The notes under the pieces: model-generated
What the model was told of the DNA's origin: nothing
What the model saw: only the letters and a program-made list of their open reading frames with translations
The model's database searches: none
Made by a program: the position numbers and the translations under genes
In this document: positions 42,501 through 51,214 of the stretch, piece after piece
Position numbering within the stretch: the stretch's first letter is position 1
How the letters are laid out: every line of letters starts with the position of its first letter
NCBI GenBank assembly: GCA_937879855.1
Contig: CALFMO010000054.1
Coordinates: 28,504 to 92,503 of the forward strand
Source: an uncultured Acidobacteriaceae bacterium
GTDB lineage: Bacteria > Acidobacteriota > Terriglobia > Terriglobales > Acidobacteriaceae
Length of the DNA: 64,000 bases
Direction: 5' to 3'

Positions 42501-45028
42501 CCTGCCGTTCCGTTACCACCGCCTGGGTTGCTTCCGGCGCTCCCCGTGAGGCCACCGCCCGGACCTCCAGATGGGCCACCAGAGTTAGCACCACCTCCGC
42601 CTGCAGCGACAAGAATGGCTGTACTCGTGCTATACGTAGCACTCGTGAAAAGTCCGCTACATCCTCCTCCATTTCCTCCCGTGAATCCAGTGCCACTCGA
42701 TCCCCCAGCTTGGCCACCGTTGCCAAATCCTGGATTTGCTGAAGTCGACGCCGAACCGGCGTAGCCGATTGACCCCACCATCACGTGATATATCGTTCCC
42801 GGAGTCACGACGAGTGTTCCCGATACGCTCCCGCCATTCGCTCCGCTATTACTCGTTGATTGCGCCCATCCGCCTTTCGCTCCATACGCTTGTATGGTTA
42901 CTGAGGTCACCTGTGTTGGGACAGCCCATGTCTGATCGGATCCCGTGTAATTGAAGGTTGTTGTCGAGGTCGATGTACCTGCCGGGGCAAATACTTGCCA
43001 GGTCGACGTGTTGTTCAAAACATCGATCGCACGCGCCTGCCAGTGATAATTACCGTTCGCCCCGAAATAGGTTGTCGATGCAATGTTGCCCGAAACGACA
43101 TAGGGACTCGACGTGACATTGGGCGCGTTCGTAAATACAGTGCCCGATGGTTCAACTTCAACTTGGAGCTGCATGTTTCGCCCGATGTAGGAAACCAATT
43201 TCGCGCTGAACACCACCGAGTTTTTGTTGGTCGAGCTTCCTTCATTCAAAACCGTGATGCCGTCCGAGCGATACTGGGTAGTTGAAGTAATGACCGGAGT
43301 TGGATTGAATGTGCCGCTCGCAACCAGGATAAAATCGCTTGACGTGGAGCTTGACCCGAATGATTGCCAAATATTCGTGTGGCCAAGCGAATCGGCTTGG
43401 CGTGCTTGCCAATGATATCCGCCGGTGTATCCCGAGGGACCCCAGAATGTCGCCGTCGCGTTACTTCCGGGCGTCACGAAAATACTTGACGTCACATTCT
43501 GAACATTCGTAAATACAGTCCCCGTTGGTTCCACTTCAACCTGGAGCTGAACGGTGGCGGTCGCATTGGAATTGAGGGTCGCGCCGAATGTAACACCGCC
43601 CAAGCTGGTTGAGCTTCCTGCGCTCAACGTTGTCGTGGTATTCAAGAGATACTGATTGAGGTTCGTGAGCGGTGTAATAGGTGTAATCGTGAGAGACCCG
43701 TCGCCCGAATTCACGCCTGCCACGGTGCTTGTTGCGGTAAGGAAGTTCGAAACGGCAGTGTATGACGATCCCCCTCCGCCACCGCCACCCATGAAACCGC
43801 CAGTATTGTAGCCATTGCCTGCGCCACCACCGCCGCCAAAAAATCCTCCACCACCGCCTCCACCTCCGCCACCAAGATAGTTACCATTGCCACCAAACCC
43901 GCCATAGCCAGCACCCCCAGCGACCCCATCGTAAGCCTGCGATCCGGCAGGGGTGCCACCGATACCACCAGTGGTCTGAGTGCCACCGCTGCCTCCACTT
44001 GCGCAATATCCACTTCCGCAGTACGCTCCGCTCCCCGTGGTGCCACCATTACCGCTTAACCCACCTCCCGTACCACCATAGCCGGGACCTCCCGTGCCAC
44101 CGTTGCCGCCAATGCCTCCCCCACCGCCAGCGACGAGTATCACCGTCGATGTCGTGAAATTACTGTTCGCCGAAATCCATGTCATGCCTCCGCCATTACC
44201 GCCATTGTTCGTATTGTTGTAATCGGTGCCTCCAACGCCTCCGCCGTTATATCCATTCTGACAACCAACGTTGATGTAATAGACAGTGCCTGAGGTAACG
44301 GCAAGAGTTCCTGACGTCTCGCCTCCTAATCCACCGCCTCTTGCTGGCGTTCCTCCTTGGGCGCCGAAAGCAGTGATCAATAGCTTCGTCGCGCCTGCGG
44401 GAACGGTATAAGTCGTTTCTGCGCCAGTGCACGAAAATGTTGACGCACCACCCGGCCCAAGCGGACCTAATCGTCCTGCGCCGCCTCCGCCTCCAACCGG
44501 AGCCATCTGTCCCAATCCGGAACTGTTATCCGTGGTCACCGTACTGTACAAACGATAGAGACGGGTGTTGTCATAGGTATTTACCGTCACGACATTGTTC
44601 GCATCGGTCTGCGTCGTAATCTTGTCCATCGGAGAATAATCGACGGAAGAAACGAGCGTAGTCGAGCTGCTGTTCGGTTCGGTCTCGAGCACGCTCGTCA
44701 CGAGTCCCCCGGACCCGTAGACATACTGGACGATGGAGTTATCGGGACTCGTGATGGTCAGTTGATTGCCTTGGCGATCATAGGTATAACTCGTCGCAAA
44801 ATTCGTCCCGTCGATTTTCTTCGTTTCGCTCGCGAGGTTCCCTTCCGGATCATATGTCTTTGTCGTGAGCGAAACGGCATCTGTGCTCGAAACCGAACAG
44901 AGGCGGCCGACGCCATTAGTGCAAGAGTCGTAGGTATAGGCAATCTTTGCAACCCCACCCAGGCTTTCGCTCGACACGCGGTTCAGGTTGTCATAGGCAT
45001 AGGTAATGGATTGGGCTCTTCGGATCAA
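39509..45028 (-). CDS. RHS repeat protein, C-terminal part of a giant gene, with three glycine-rich insertions
   Basis: 1839 residues. It opens in the middle of a YD repeat (SITYAYDNLNRVSSESLGG) with no ribosome-binding site or signal peptide, because it continues the gene at 44991-49829 in another frame. Three large glycine-rich domains interrupt the YD repeats. Each starts with a strand like TTYTVPAGATKLLITAFGAQ or KSWTVPTGVTSITVNVVGGD and runs into GGGG-rich loops (about 43.7-44.4, 42.2-42.9 and 40.8-41.5 kb). The RHS core closes with YIGQEYDSATSLSYLQARYY, FISEDPVF and SYADNNPIRNKDPTGQ. The tip of about 230 residues after it is Ala/Gly/Ser-rich with hydrophobic stretches and no toxin motif I recognise. 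Confidence 0.8.
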   Translation of the reverse strand: MIRRAQSITYAYDNLNRVSSESLGGVAKIAYTYDSCTNGVGRLCSVSSTDAVSLTTKTYDPEGNLASETKKIDGTNFATSYTYDRQGNQLTITSPDNSIVQYVYGSGGLVTSVLETEPNSSSTTLVSSVDYSPMDKITTQTDANNVVTVNTYDNTRLYRLYSTVTTDNSSGLGQMAPVGGGGGAGRLGPLGPGGASTFSCTGAETTYTVPAGATKLLITAFGAQGGTPARGGGLGGETSGTLAVTSGTVYYINVGCQNGYNGGGVGGTDYNNTNNGGNGGGMTWISANSNFTTSTVILVAGGGGGIGGNGGTGGPGYGGTGGGLSGNGGTTGSGAYCGSGYCASGGSGGTQTTGGIGGTPAGSQAYDGVAGGAGYGGFGGNGNYLGGGGGGGGGGFFGGGGGAGNGYNTGGFMGGGGGGGSSYTAVSNFLTATSTVAGVNSGDGSLTITPITPLTNLNQYLLNTTTTLSAGSSTSLGGVTFGATLNSNATATVQLQVEVEPTGTVFTNVQNVTSSIFVTPGSNATATFWGPSGYTGGYHWQARQADSLGHTNIWQSFGSSSTSSDFILVASGTFNPTPVITSTTQYRSDGITVLNEGSSTNKNSVVFSAKLVSYIGRNMQLQVEVEPSGTVFTNAPNVTSSPYVVSGNIASTTYFGANGNYHWQARAIDVLNNTSTWQVFAPAGTSTSTTTFNYTGSDQTWAVPTQVTSVTIQAYGAKGGWAQSTSNSGANGGSVSGTLVVTPGTIYHVMVGSIGYAGSASTSANPGFGNGGQAGGSSGTGFTGGNGGGCSGLFTSATYSTSTAILVAAGGGGANSGGPSGGPGGGLTGSAGSNPGGGNGTAGGGGTQSAGGSGGSGGTGAGNGTAGAAIQGGIGGNGNEGGGGGGCGYYGGGGGGGGATSGNGTNADGGGGSSFMSSSLTATSTASNAWNSTGTVLLTYKPAAATSTDFIIAVPHINFTFPAQGTTTQNFANWQLNADTVTSTDSYSLTVNWNNTTGGPAQTSTINASGTQLISGVNVPKPTSSLDYTFDSVPVLINATATLLDGSTTSATSSLSFTEVTTSTPVGCGPKTIQCITYRYDNDGNVTQIIDNSTSSAAITVNYTYDSLNRLITASSSNAASGQNYLNTFTYDPVGNILTGPAGNYSYAGQGYPDPDALTGFSPSSTNSTPTTVTFNYTGAIKSWTVPTGVTSITVNVVGGDGGSFGASYGATGGSSTGTLAVSPGQVYYVAVGGHPTSSVNIGGYPGGGNAGGTSGGGGGGMTWFGTSGSNATGTAWQSQVLLVAGGGGGDCDCIAGGNLDGGGGGGNTGGNGAGTQGGAGGSGGTQTAGGAGGTHTGNAGGTGTAGQGGGGSTSLNYSGGAGGGLWGGGGGNTGGGGGGSGYASSTMTATSTAQFSNKAAANGAATITYTPAAAVATTTYTYDNNGNLTNASGSIVYTWDYRNELLTASSSGATSTYGYDYTTQRVKLVSGTSTTYYPETTYNVTASTTVKHIFFDGLLLATVTSGTVRYVSGDMLGGSNIITNASGTIVETLQYFPYGKIRIDNTAGSYAGEVRKYIGQEYDSATSLSYLQARYYNGTQGQFISEDPVFVSSPQNQTLIDPQSLNSYSYADNNPIRNKDPTGQQVWEEALTAFGIQFARAYLVNLGIGLFLASNANSVPSNISQPSQINNNSTLAVSPTLSAPFTAQDYLNVAGEQILPSLAGPGGGEIAERLLGPGRKLIGSAVGIGASSLLQGEVQRGSTGQSQQQIFVGAVVNAGASYVANQVVGGVRGADVQSLNTNFVTGAHMQNEVQNGVVSQSLVSVAGPPIQSALSSVLGQLSGALSALSSLLSVQSAR

Positions 45029-48000
45029 CTTTCGTCGTCACGTTCCCGGCGTCGTCATACGCATATGTCCAAACGCCATAGGTGCTCGTCGCTGTCGAAT
45101 GGAGATCGGTCGAAGACACCATCCTGCCTACACCGTCGTACGCAAAGCCTCTCACGTTGCCGTTCGCGTCAGTGAGGTTCAATAAATCTTTAAGTCCATC
45201 GTATGAATATGTCGTCGTGTACGTGCTCGTCCCATTGTGCTCACCAACTTGCGAGAGGTTGCCATAGGCATCGTCATAGATGTCTTTCGTGTTGCCGTTC
45301 GGATCGGTGGTCGTGATTTTCCAATTCGCATAGGCGTACGTTGTCGTGCCCACGGCATTCGACATCGTGAGCACCCGTCCCAGAGGGTCGTAGGCATAGA
45401 CAGCATAGAGCGCCGAGGTGCCCGTAGCCGAACTCTGCGTGGAACTGCTCATGAAATACGGCAAGGATTCCTTCTGGAGAAGACCAATATTGTTGTATGT
45501 CTTGTCTCCAACTTTATATATCCCTACATCGGTTGCCGACTTCCGTGTCTGGATCAAACGGTTCAAGCCATCATAGTAGGTGTAGGTATCGACGGTCGAA
45601 GTAGCGGTAAGGTAGTCCGCTTCATGCACGCTCACTGCATTCGCCGTGTCGGTATAAGTGAACGTCCTACTCGTATCGAGTGTTGAGGTCGTATTCTGGT
45701 CAGGCTGGAGTACGGTGAGAGGCCTGCCAAATCCGTCATAGGTCGTTTGGAATGTGAGATTGTTCGGATCGACGGTCTGCGTAGGTTTGCCCGTCGAATA
45801 GTCGTATTGATAACCAGTCGATTGGTTTAACGCATTCGTCGAAGTCGCTGGGTAGAGATTGTACGAGTCATACGCAAACGTGCTCGTATTGTTCCGCGGA
45901 TCGAGGCTCTGGGTGACGAGCCCGTAGCCGTTATACGTGTTCTGGACGGTCGTAATATAGGTGCTCGTACTCTTCCAATCGAGTTGCTTCGTAAGGTTCG
46001 CCGTGCTGCTCACGCTCCCCAGCGCCAGATTGTCATAGAAGTATTGGGTTTCCTGAATCTTGGTGCTCGTTTGGTTCGTGAGCGTCTCATCAGAGAGTTT
46101 TCCGATGACATTCGAACTCGTACTTGAGGCGTAGGTATAGGCCGTCGTCAATAGGTCGCTGCCCGTGTCGGTGAACGTACCATCATCGTTCGCCGTCACC
46201 TGCCCGTATTGCACCTTCTGCGTTTGGTTGCCGGACGTATTGTCGTAGCTGTATGCGGTTGCCGAATCTTTGTGCGTCGAGAGTCCGTCGTAATCTTCTT
46301 CGGTCGAAGTGGCGAGCTTCACGAACGCGGCGTTACCGCCCAGACTGAAACTATCCCATCTATTAATGACCTTCTTGTAGAGGTTGTTCGCATTGTCATA
46401 ATTCTCGATCCGATACGGTTTCCCGATTTTCCAGAAATTGTCGTTGTATTCCCCGCGCGCGGAATCAGTGCCATTCGACGTATGGTAATAGGATTTCGTC
46501 ACATTGCCTGCAGCGTCAGTCTGCGTAACGAAACCGAACCCGGCGAACTGATGATCGGTGGGACTGTTGTAATAGAAGGTTCCGCTCGCGTACTGGTAGC
46601 TCACGTTAGATGCAGTGTTCCCGGAGCCATCGCTCGTCGTGATGTTCGATACCGCATAGACGGGATAGGGAACGTGATTCGTGATGCTTCCCCCGCTCCC
46701 AAGGAATTGTGACGCCGCCATGTATTGGATGGATGCGCTGCCTCCTTGCGGATATGTAATCGATGTCAGCAAATCTGCCCGGATCGCATTGTTGTTGACC
46801 CATGCCGCAAAGTGGTTACCGATGGCGTCGGTGTATCCCGAAATGACAGCAGGCATGCCATTTCCTAAGACGTCGACGATCCGCGCACCTTGGTCATAGC
46901 CTCCGAGCGATGAAAAGACCGTTGGCGGCACCCAAATGGGATCACTCGTCCAGCCGTGCCCCGTGTTGAGATACGCCGAAGTCGTGGCGTTACCGCTCAC
47001 GTCCGTGTAATCGGAAATAATGTCGGCTAAGCCGTCGCCGTTTACGTCTGCGATCCGATACCCATTGTCCCACCCGCCATTCGCGACGAATGCGGTGGAG
47101 GTCGGTAACGTCCAAACCGTGCTCGTCGCCCAGCCGGTAGCAGTATTGAGGTAGGTAACATCATGGATCGTGCCACTCGCATCGGTGTAACCCTGGACGA
47201 TGTCTGGAAGCCCATCGCCGTTCACGTCGACGAGCCGCGTACCGGCGTCAATCCCTCCTGCTGTCACGAAAGGAACCGGTGGCGTCCAAATAGTGCTTGT
47301 CGCCCAGGCATTACTGGTATTCAAATAAGCGATGTAATTGGTCGACGACGGCGTATTCGTCACCATGGTCTGGCCGCTGCCGGAGTTATAAAGGTTGGAG
47401 ATTTCCGTCGCAGAGAGTACCTTGCTCCAGATCCCCGTTTCGTCAATCGCTCCTAGCCAGTATTGCGTGCCGCCGTCGCTCAAGATATCTGCGTGGTTCG
47501 ATCCACCACTTCCTGAGCCATTTTGTGCAGTTGTAGCTTGACTCACTCCATCGACATAGAGGGTTACCGTCGTGTTGTCATAGGTGAGGACATAGTGGTG
47601 CCATGCGTTGTCGTCAAAAGCAAAATTATAGGTCGCATAGGCCCCCGCGACGTTGTCTTTTGCACGATACGCAGCGATCTCTTTTGTGCCGTTGTTGTAC
47701 CACGCCATGAGCTGGTAATTGACGTTGGTCGACGCGCTGTCAGCGCTGAACATCGTGTATTGGTGGTTATTCACGGGCGTTCCCGCAAACTTTGCCCACA
47801 AGGAAATGCTTACGGTACTCGTCACGCCAAGGTTGCTCGCGACGGAAAGGTACTTCGCGCTATTCGTCGAACCGCCGTCGGCGGCATTGTTCACCTTCCC
47901 GCTGTCAAAAGTCGTCGTCGCATTGTTCGTCAGGTTATTCGTTCCCCAATAATCAGTCGTATCCTCGAGCTTATAATAGTCCTGCAGGCTAGTCGTGAGG

Positions 48001-49829
48001 GTGCTGCTCGTGTCGACTTGGAATGCTTTCGTTGACGACCCAACTGCCGTACTGCTTGAAGTGCCGTAGAGGATATCGGGCAAGCCGTCGCCGTTCAGGT
48101 CAGCGAGGATCGCGCCAGTGCCGACACCGTTTGTCGCGAAGCAGACCGGCGTATTCCATGTGGAAGAACTCGTCCATCCGGCCCCGTTATTGACATACGA
48201 CCCGTTGCACGAAATGATAGCGGCTTGTCCATTGCCGAGAACATCAGTCAGGCGGTAGCCATTGTCGCCGCCACCACCCGTGACGAAGTTTATCGGCGGG
48301 TTCCACGTTGAAGAACTTGTCCATCCGGCTGCGTTATTGACGGTCGAGCTGCCATTCAAGATGAGGTCGGTGAGATTGTCGGTATTTACATCCCCGATCC
48401 GCACGCCATTGTCTCCGCCGCCATTTGCGACAAAGGGAGTAGGCGGGTTCCAGGTAGAAGAGCTCGTCCAGCCGGGAGTCTGGAGCTGGTAGTTGAAAGT
48501 CGACGAGGGCAAGGATACGACCGTTCCCGACGCATTCTCGCCGGATTCGGCAACTGATTGGAGAAGCGTCGTATAACCGTTATCGCCAACCGTGTAGCCG
48601 AGGACGTATTTTCGCACCCACGTGCCGTTCGATTTCGCGTCAATTTCGCTCACGCGATAATTGGTGTTCACGGCGAAACCGGTGGCCGAGGAAGTCGCAT
48701 TGTCAATTGTGGTCGTTGTCGCCAGCTTGAAATCGACTTCGAAAATGCCGGTCGACGTGGGCGTACCGGTATAGAAGGTACTTGAAGGGTAGATTTGACC
48801 GGAGTCTTTCGTGTAGTTATACGTGACGACGTTGTTGTTCGTGTCTTTAATCTGCTTCAGCATCCATTTATACGTGTTCGAGGCGTTATTAGGATCGTTC
48901 TGCAGTGCGTCCGTGCTTGAGCCGAACGTATATTGCGTTCCGTTTTTGTCGGTCATGAGCCACTGGTTCGTGGAGCTCGTATATGTGTATTTGTTGAAAG
49001 AACCGTTTTCGGTACGGGCGACATAAGACGTGGCAGTCGAGCTTACGGTTGAAGTCGACACGATCTCGCCGTCGAGGGACGAGGTGAAATAATTGAGGGA
49101 ACTCGTACTATAGAGCTTATCGACGCCGCTCTTATTAAGCCGATCTATATGTGGGATATTGATCGCCCAGCCCTCCCCGAAAATACTTCCCTGTTGGGTA
49201 TTTTGGCTGTTGTAGACAAGGTCCAGATTGGGCTGTAAATGGTTCCTGCCGGGTGGGATATCGATGGGAAACGTCGTGTTGAGGGCTCCCGTATTTTTAT
49301 CGATTTTGACTTGATTCTGGTTGAACGAGGGATACACGACGGGTTGAATATCAGGCGCTTGGCCACTTGGTGACAATGGGCCAGACGGCGACAGTGGCGA
49401 CGACGGGACGGGTGCTGCAGTGGGCGTGGCGGATTGTGCGCTTGCAGTGCTTGGTGATGCAGGGCTAGAAGCTGTAGGGGCAGGAGCCGCAGTCTCAGAA
49501 GCAGGCGCCGTATTCTGCGATGCAGGTGTTGGACTGCTTGTGGGTGTGGGAGTTGTCGAAGCGGGCGACGGCGCGTTGGTTGACGAACTCGGCAGAACTG
49601 AGGCGGCCGTGGGAGGGCTCGTGGTTGTTGGCCCGGTCGTGCTTTGCGCGGATGCGGACGCTATCGGCGAAAAAACGAAGATGGCAATCAGCCCACCCAC
49701 CAAAATGTTTTTTGCCAAGTGCCGTGTTTCTATTTTCCGTTTCCTAGGGTTGGTATATAAAAAATCGCCCAAAAGGAGGGCGACATTTGCCACGAGGATA
49801 TTCCTGCGAAGGAGTGGCGATCGCAGCAT
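44991..49829 (-). CDS. SpvB/RHS protein, N-terminal part of a giant gene, with VCBS and LamG domains
   Basis: 1612 residues. A signal/anchor (about 44-62) precedes a Thr/Ser/Pro/Ala linker (to about 165). Then comes an SpvB-like domain (NQVKIDKNTGALNTTFPIDI, FGEGWAINIPHIDRL), followed by FG-GAP/VCBS units of the form GWTSSSTWNPPTPFVANGGG with DVNGDGLPDIV. A LamG/concanavalin-like domain (VSISLWAKFAG...NAWHHYVLTYDNTTVTLYVDG) sits between the third and fourth units. After these are a TcdB-middle-like region (ITYPQGGSASIQYMAASQFL) and YD repeats. The frame ends at KVDPKSPIHYLCL because of an extra base in the C-run at 45013-45015; removing one base would restore KVDPKSQSITYAYD into the next gene. 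The style resembles Patescibacteria RHS proteins. Confidence 0.82.
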   Translation of the reverse strand: MLRSPLLRRNILVANVALLLGDFLYTNPRKRKIETRHLAKNILVGGLIAIFVFSPIASASAQSTTGPTTTSPPTAASVLPSSSTNAPSPASTTPTPTSSPTPASQNTAPASETAAPAPTASSPASPSTASAQSATPTAAPVPSSPLSPSGPLSPSGQAPDIQPVVYPSFNQNQVKIDKNTGALNTTFPIDIPPGRNHLQPNLDLVYNSQNTQQGSIFGEGWAINIPHIDRLNKSGVDKLYSTSSLNYFTSSLDGEIVSTSTVSSTATSYVARTENGSFNKYTYTSSTNQWLMTDKNGTQYTFGSSTDALQNDPNNASNTYKWMLKQIKDTNNNVVTYNYTKDSGQIYPSSTFYTGTPTSTGIFEVDFKLATTTTIDNATSSATGFAVNTNYRVSEIDAKSNGTWVRKYVLGYTVGDNGYTTLLQSVAESGENASGTVVSLPSSTFNYQLQTPGWTSSSTWNPPTPFVANGGGDNGVRIGDVNTDNLTDLILNGSSTVNNAAGWTSSSTWNPPINFVTGGGGDNGYRLTDVLGNGQAAIISCNGSYVNNGAGWTSSSTWNTPVCFATNGVGTGAILADLNGDGLPDILYGTSSSTAVGSSTKAFQVDTSSTLTTSLQDYYKLEDTTDYWGTNNLTNNATTTFDSGKVNNAADGGSTNSAKYLSVASNLGVTSTVSISLWAKFAGTPVNNHQYTMFSADSASTNVNYQLMAWYNNGTKEIAAYRAKDNVAGAYATYNFAFDDNAWHHYVLTYDNTTVTLYVDGVSQATTAQNGSGSGGSNHADILSDGGTQYWLGAIDETGIWSKVLSATEISNLYNSGSGQTMVTNTPSSTNYIAYLNTSNAWATSTIWTPPVPFVTAGGIDAGTRLVDVNGDGLPDIVQGYTDASGTIHDVTYLNTATGWATSTVWTLPTSTAFVANGGWDNGYRIADVNGDGLADIISDYTDVSGNATTSAYLNTGHGWTSDPIWVPPTVFSSLGGYDQGARIVDVLGNGMPAVISGYTDAIGNHFAAWVNNNAIRADLLTSITYPQGGSASIQYMAASQFLGSGGSITNHVPYPVYAVSNITTSDGSGNTASNVSYQYASGTFYYNSPTDHQFAGFGFVTQTDAAGNVTKSYYHTSNGTDSARGEYNDNFWKIGKPYRIENYDNANNLYKKVINRWDSFSLGGNAAFVKLATSTEEDYDGLSTHKDSATAYSYDNTSGNQTQKVQYGQVTANDDGTFTDTGSDLLTTAYTYASSTSSNVIGKLSDETLTNQTSTKIQETQYFYDNLALGSVSSTANLTKQLDWKSTSTYITTVQNTYNGYGLVTQSLDPRNNTSTFAYDSYNLYPATSTNALNQSTGYQYDYSTGKPTQTVDPNNLTFQTTYDGFGRPLTVLQPDQNTTSTLDTSRTFTYTDTANAVSVHEADYLTATSTVDTYTYYDGLNRLIQTRKSATDVGIYKVGDKTYNNIGLLQKESLPYFMSSSTQSSATGTSALYAVYAYDPLGRVLTMSNAVGTTTYAYANWKITTTDPNGNTKDIYDDAYGNLSQVGEHNGTSTYTTTYSYDGLKDLLNLTDANGNVRGFAYDGVGRMVSSTDLHSTATSTYGVWTYAYDDAGNVTTKVDPKSPIHYLCL

Positions 49830-49959
49830 GGATTTGCTTTTATGGTACCATTCGCCATTTTCAATTGGTTATGCACAGAAGTAGTGCCGCTGTGGATAGC
49901 ATCTAATACTTTGATGTTTCATTGGCTTTTTCTGCAATTTTCTCCGTTTCTCGTTGCGA

Positions 49960-50736
49960 TTACTTAGAGGGCTTACGGGGCTTGAAATTTGTAATTACAA
50001 GCTCGCGATAGCGCCGCCCCGATGCCTTTTGGCTCGTATACGGGAGATCGACTTCCGAGATCTGAAAGTTCTGGAACAGAGTGCGTACCTCGGGTACGTC
50101 GTTTAGGGAAAGAACGAACTTCCCTCGAATCGTCGCGAGCCGTTCCGCCAATTGCTCGAAGTCGGCTGGCGCAAGGTTGTACCGGTAAAGCTTTCGGCCA
50201 AAATAGGGAGGATCGAGATAGAAAAGACTTTCCTTTCGATCATAGTGCGCGAGCACTTTCTCGTAAGGCAGGTTTTCTATTTGCACCCGTTCGAGTCGCT
50301 TATGAGCGTTTTCAATGATCCGAGGAAGGCGTTCGAGGTTGAAGCCTGGGGGCTGAACCACGTGCCAGTGATAGTTGGGATGTCGCACGATGCTCGCGAA
50401 GGAGTTCTTGAGCAAGTATAGATATCGCGCAGCGCGTTGGACGTCCGTGAGGGTCGCGGGATCGGTGGCTCGCAAGAGTTCGAACCACTGGCGACTGACG
50501 AGCACGAACCGGGAGTATCTGAGCAACTCTTCGTGATGCAGTTGGCACACCCGGAAGAAATTGACTATCTCGCCGTCGAGGTCATTCAGGACTTCAACCT
50601 TCGAAGGTTGTTTATGAAAAAAAAGTTGCGCGCCCCCGCAAAACGCCTCGACATATGTCGTATGCGGCGGGAAGATTTCAATCAGACGCGTCGCGAGTGC
50701 GCGCTTACCTCCTACATATGATATTGGGCCAATCAT
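49960..50736 (-). CDS. DNA adenine methylase, D12/Dam class, orphan
   Basis: 258 residues from the ATG at 50736, where the family N-terminus begins (ISYVGGKRALATRLIEIFPP, the FxGxK-like SAM motif); the frame is open to 50928 but that extension overlaps the leader hairpin and promoter. VEAFCGGAQLFF follows, the catalytic DPPY is in SLFYLDPPYFGRKLYRYN (about 177), and YRELVITNF is the C-terminal strand. Dam-class enzymes methylate adenine, often in GATC, but specificity here is not proven. No cognate restriction gene is adjacent. It is driven by the repeated 44-bp promoter, and two other island leaders carry GATC palindromes. Confidence 0.92.
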   Translation of the reverse strand: MIGPISYVGGKRALATRLIEIFPPHTTYVEAFCGGAQLFFHKQPSKVEVLNDLDGEIVNFFRVCQLHHEELLRYSRFVLVSRQWFELLRATDPATLTDVQRAARYLYLLKNSFASIVRHPNYHWHVVQPPGFNLERLPRIIENAHKRLERVQIENLPYEKVLAHYDRKESLFYLDPPYFGRKLYRYNLAPADFEQLAERLATIRGKFVLSLNDVPEVRTLFQNFQISEVDLPYTSQKASGRRYRELVITNFKPRKPSK

Positions 50737-50778
50737 TTCCCGTGTAAAAATCGCTCTCGGGCCTTCCCCTCCCGCAAA

Positions 50779-50808
50779 CGCTTCGATCCCGACCCCCGGA
50801 TCGAAGCG
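50779..50808 (-). promoter_or_regulatory. 11-bp hairpin with GATC arms in Dam leader
   Basis: CGCTTCGATCC (50779-50789) pairs perfectly with GGATCGAAGCG (50798-50808), 8-nt loop, starting about 10 bp after the -10 box of promoter C. Both arms contain GATC. There is no T-tract, so it is not a typical terminator. Confidence 0.6.
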
Positions 50809-50817
50809 TGCTCTCAC

Positions 50818-50861
50818 TCTATAGCGCGGGCGGAGGAATGAAAGGTGGGAGATATTGCGCG
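50818..50861 (-). promoter_or_regulatory. Repeated 44-bp promoter element, copy C
   Basis: GAAAGGTGGGAGATATTGCG plus CG (50840-50861), a 16-bp spacer, then minus-strand TATAGA (50818-50823). This is the best -10 match of the four copies. It points to the Dam-class methylase. Confidence 0.7.
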
Positions 50862-51214
50862 GCTGGCAAACGGAGTCACTTTGCAAGAACAGGTTCTTGG
50901 CCCCGCAGCGCCTTACACGCCGTATCACCTCGAAGCCCCATTTTTATTGAATCGAATTTTTGACTAGGTTCGAATCTTGGATGCAGGGGGGGTTGGGCAT
51001 CGAGAGTTAACCCTTCGATAGCCGACCCTGCAGGCGCCCAGATGTTCCGCAGCAAATATCCGGAGAGAGCGCAAAAGCAGGGAAAAAGCTGCAATGGCTG
51101 GTTCGATCCATACTGGCCGCAATCTGTCGAAACCCATTCGTGGTAGCATTAATCCCCCTATTTCTATGAAGCATTGGAAAACAAGTATCTCTTGTATGTT
51201 TTTGGGGTGAAATC
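50862..51214. other. Intergenic region upstream of response regulator
   Basis: 353 bp with no supported gene. It must hold the promoter of the plus-strand response regulator. A tRNA T-arm-like GGTTCGAATC at about 50970 is isolated and not part of a foldable tRNA. Confidence 0.4.

Noticed and set aside
42420..42764. Proline-rich frame antisense to the RHS glycine-rich domain
   Set aside because: Its Pro/Ala richness is the complement of GGN codons on the other strand.
45000..45030. Programmed ribosomal frameshift joining the two RHS frames
   Set aside because: No classical slippery heptamer or downstream pseudoknot is evident at the overlap; a simple one-base indel explains it better.
37152..49829. 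Glycine, serine and YD repeats as a CRISPR array or tandem DNA repeat
   Set aside because: The repetition is at protein level within open frames; DNA units vary in length and have no spacer structure.
49420..49884. 154-codon plus-strand frame rich in Val/Gly/Ala
   Set aside because: Antisense to the Thr/Ser/Pro linker and signal region of the RHS gene; no start signals.
50963..50990. tRNA T-arm-like GGTTCGAATC
   Set aside because: No acceptor, anticodon or D arm can be folded around it.
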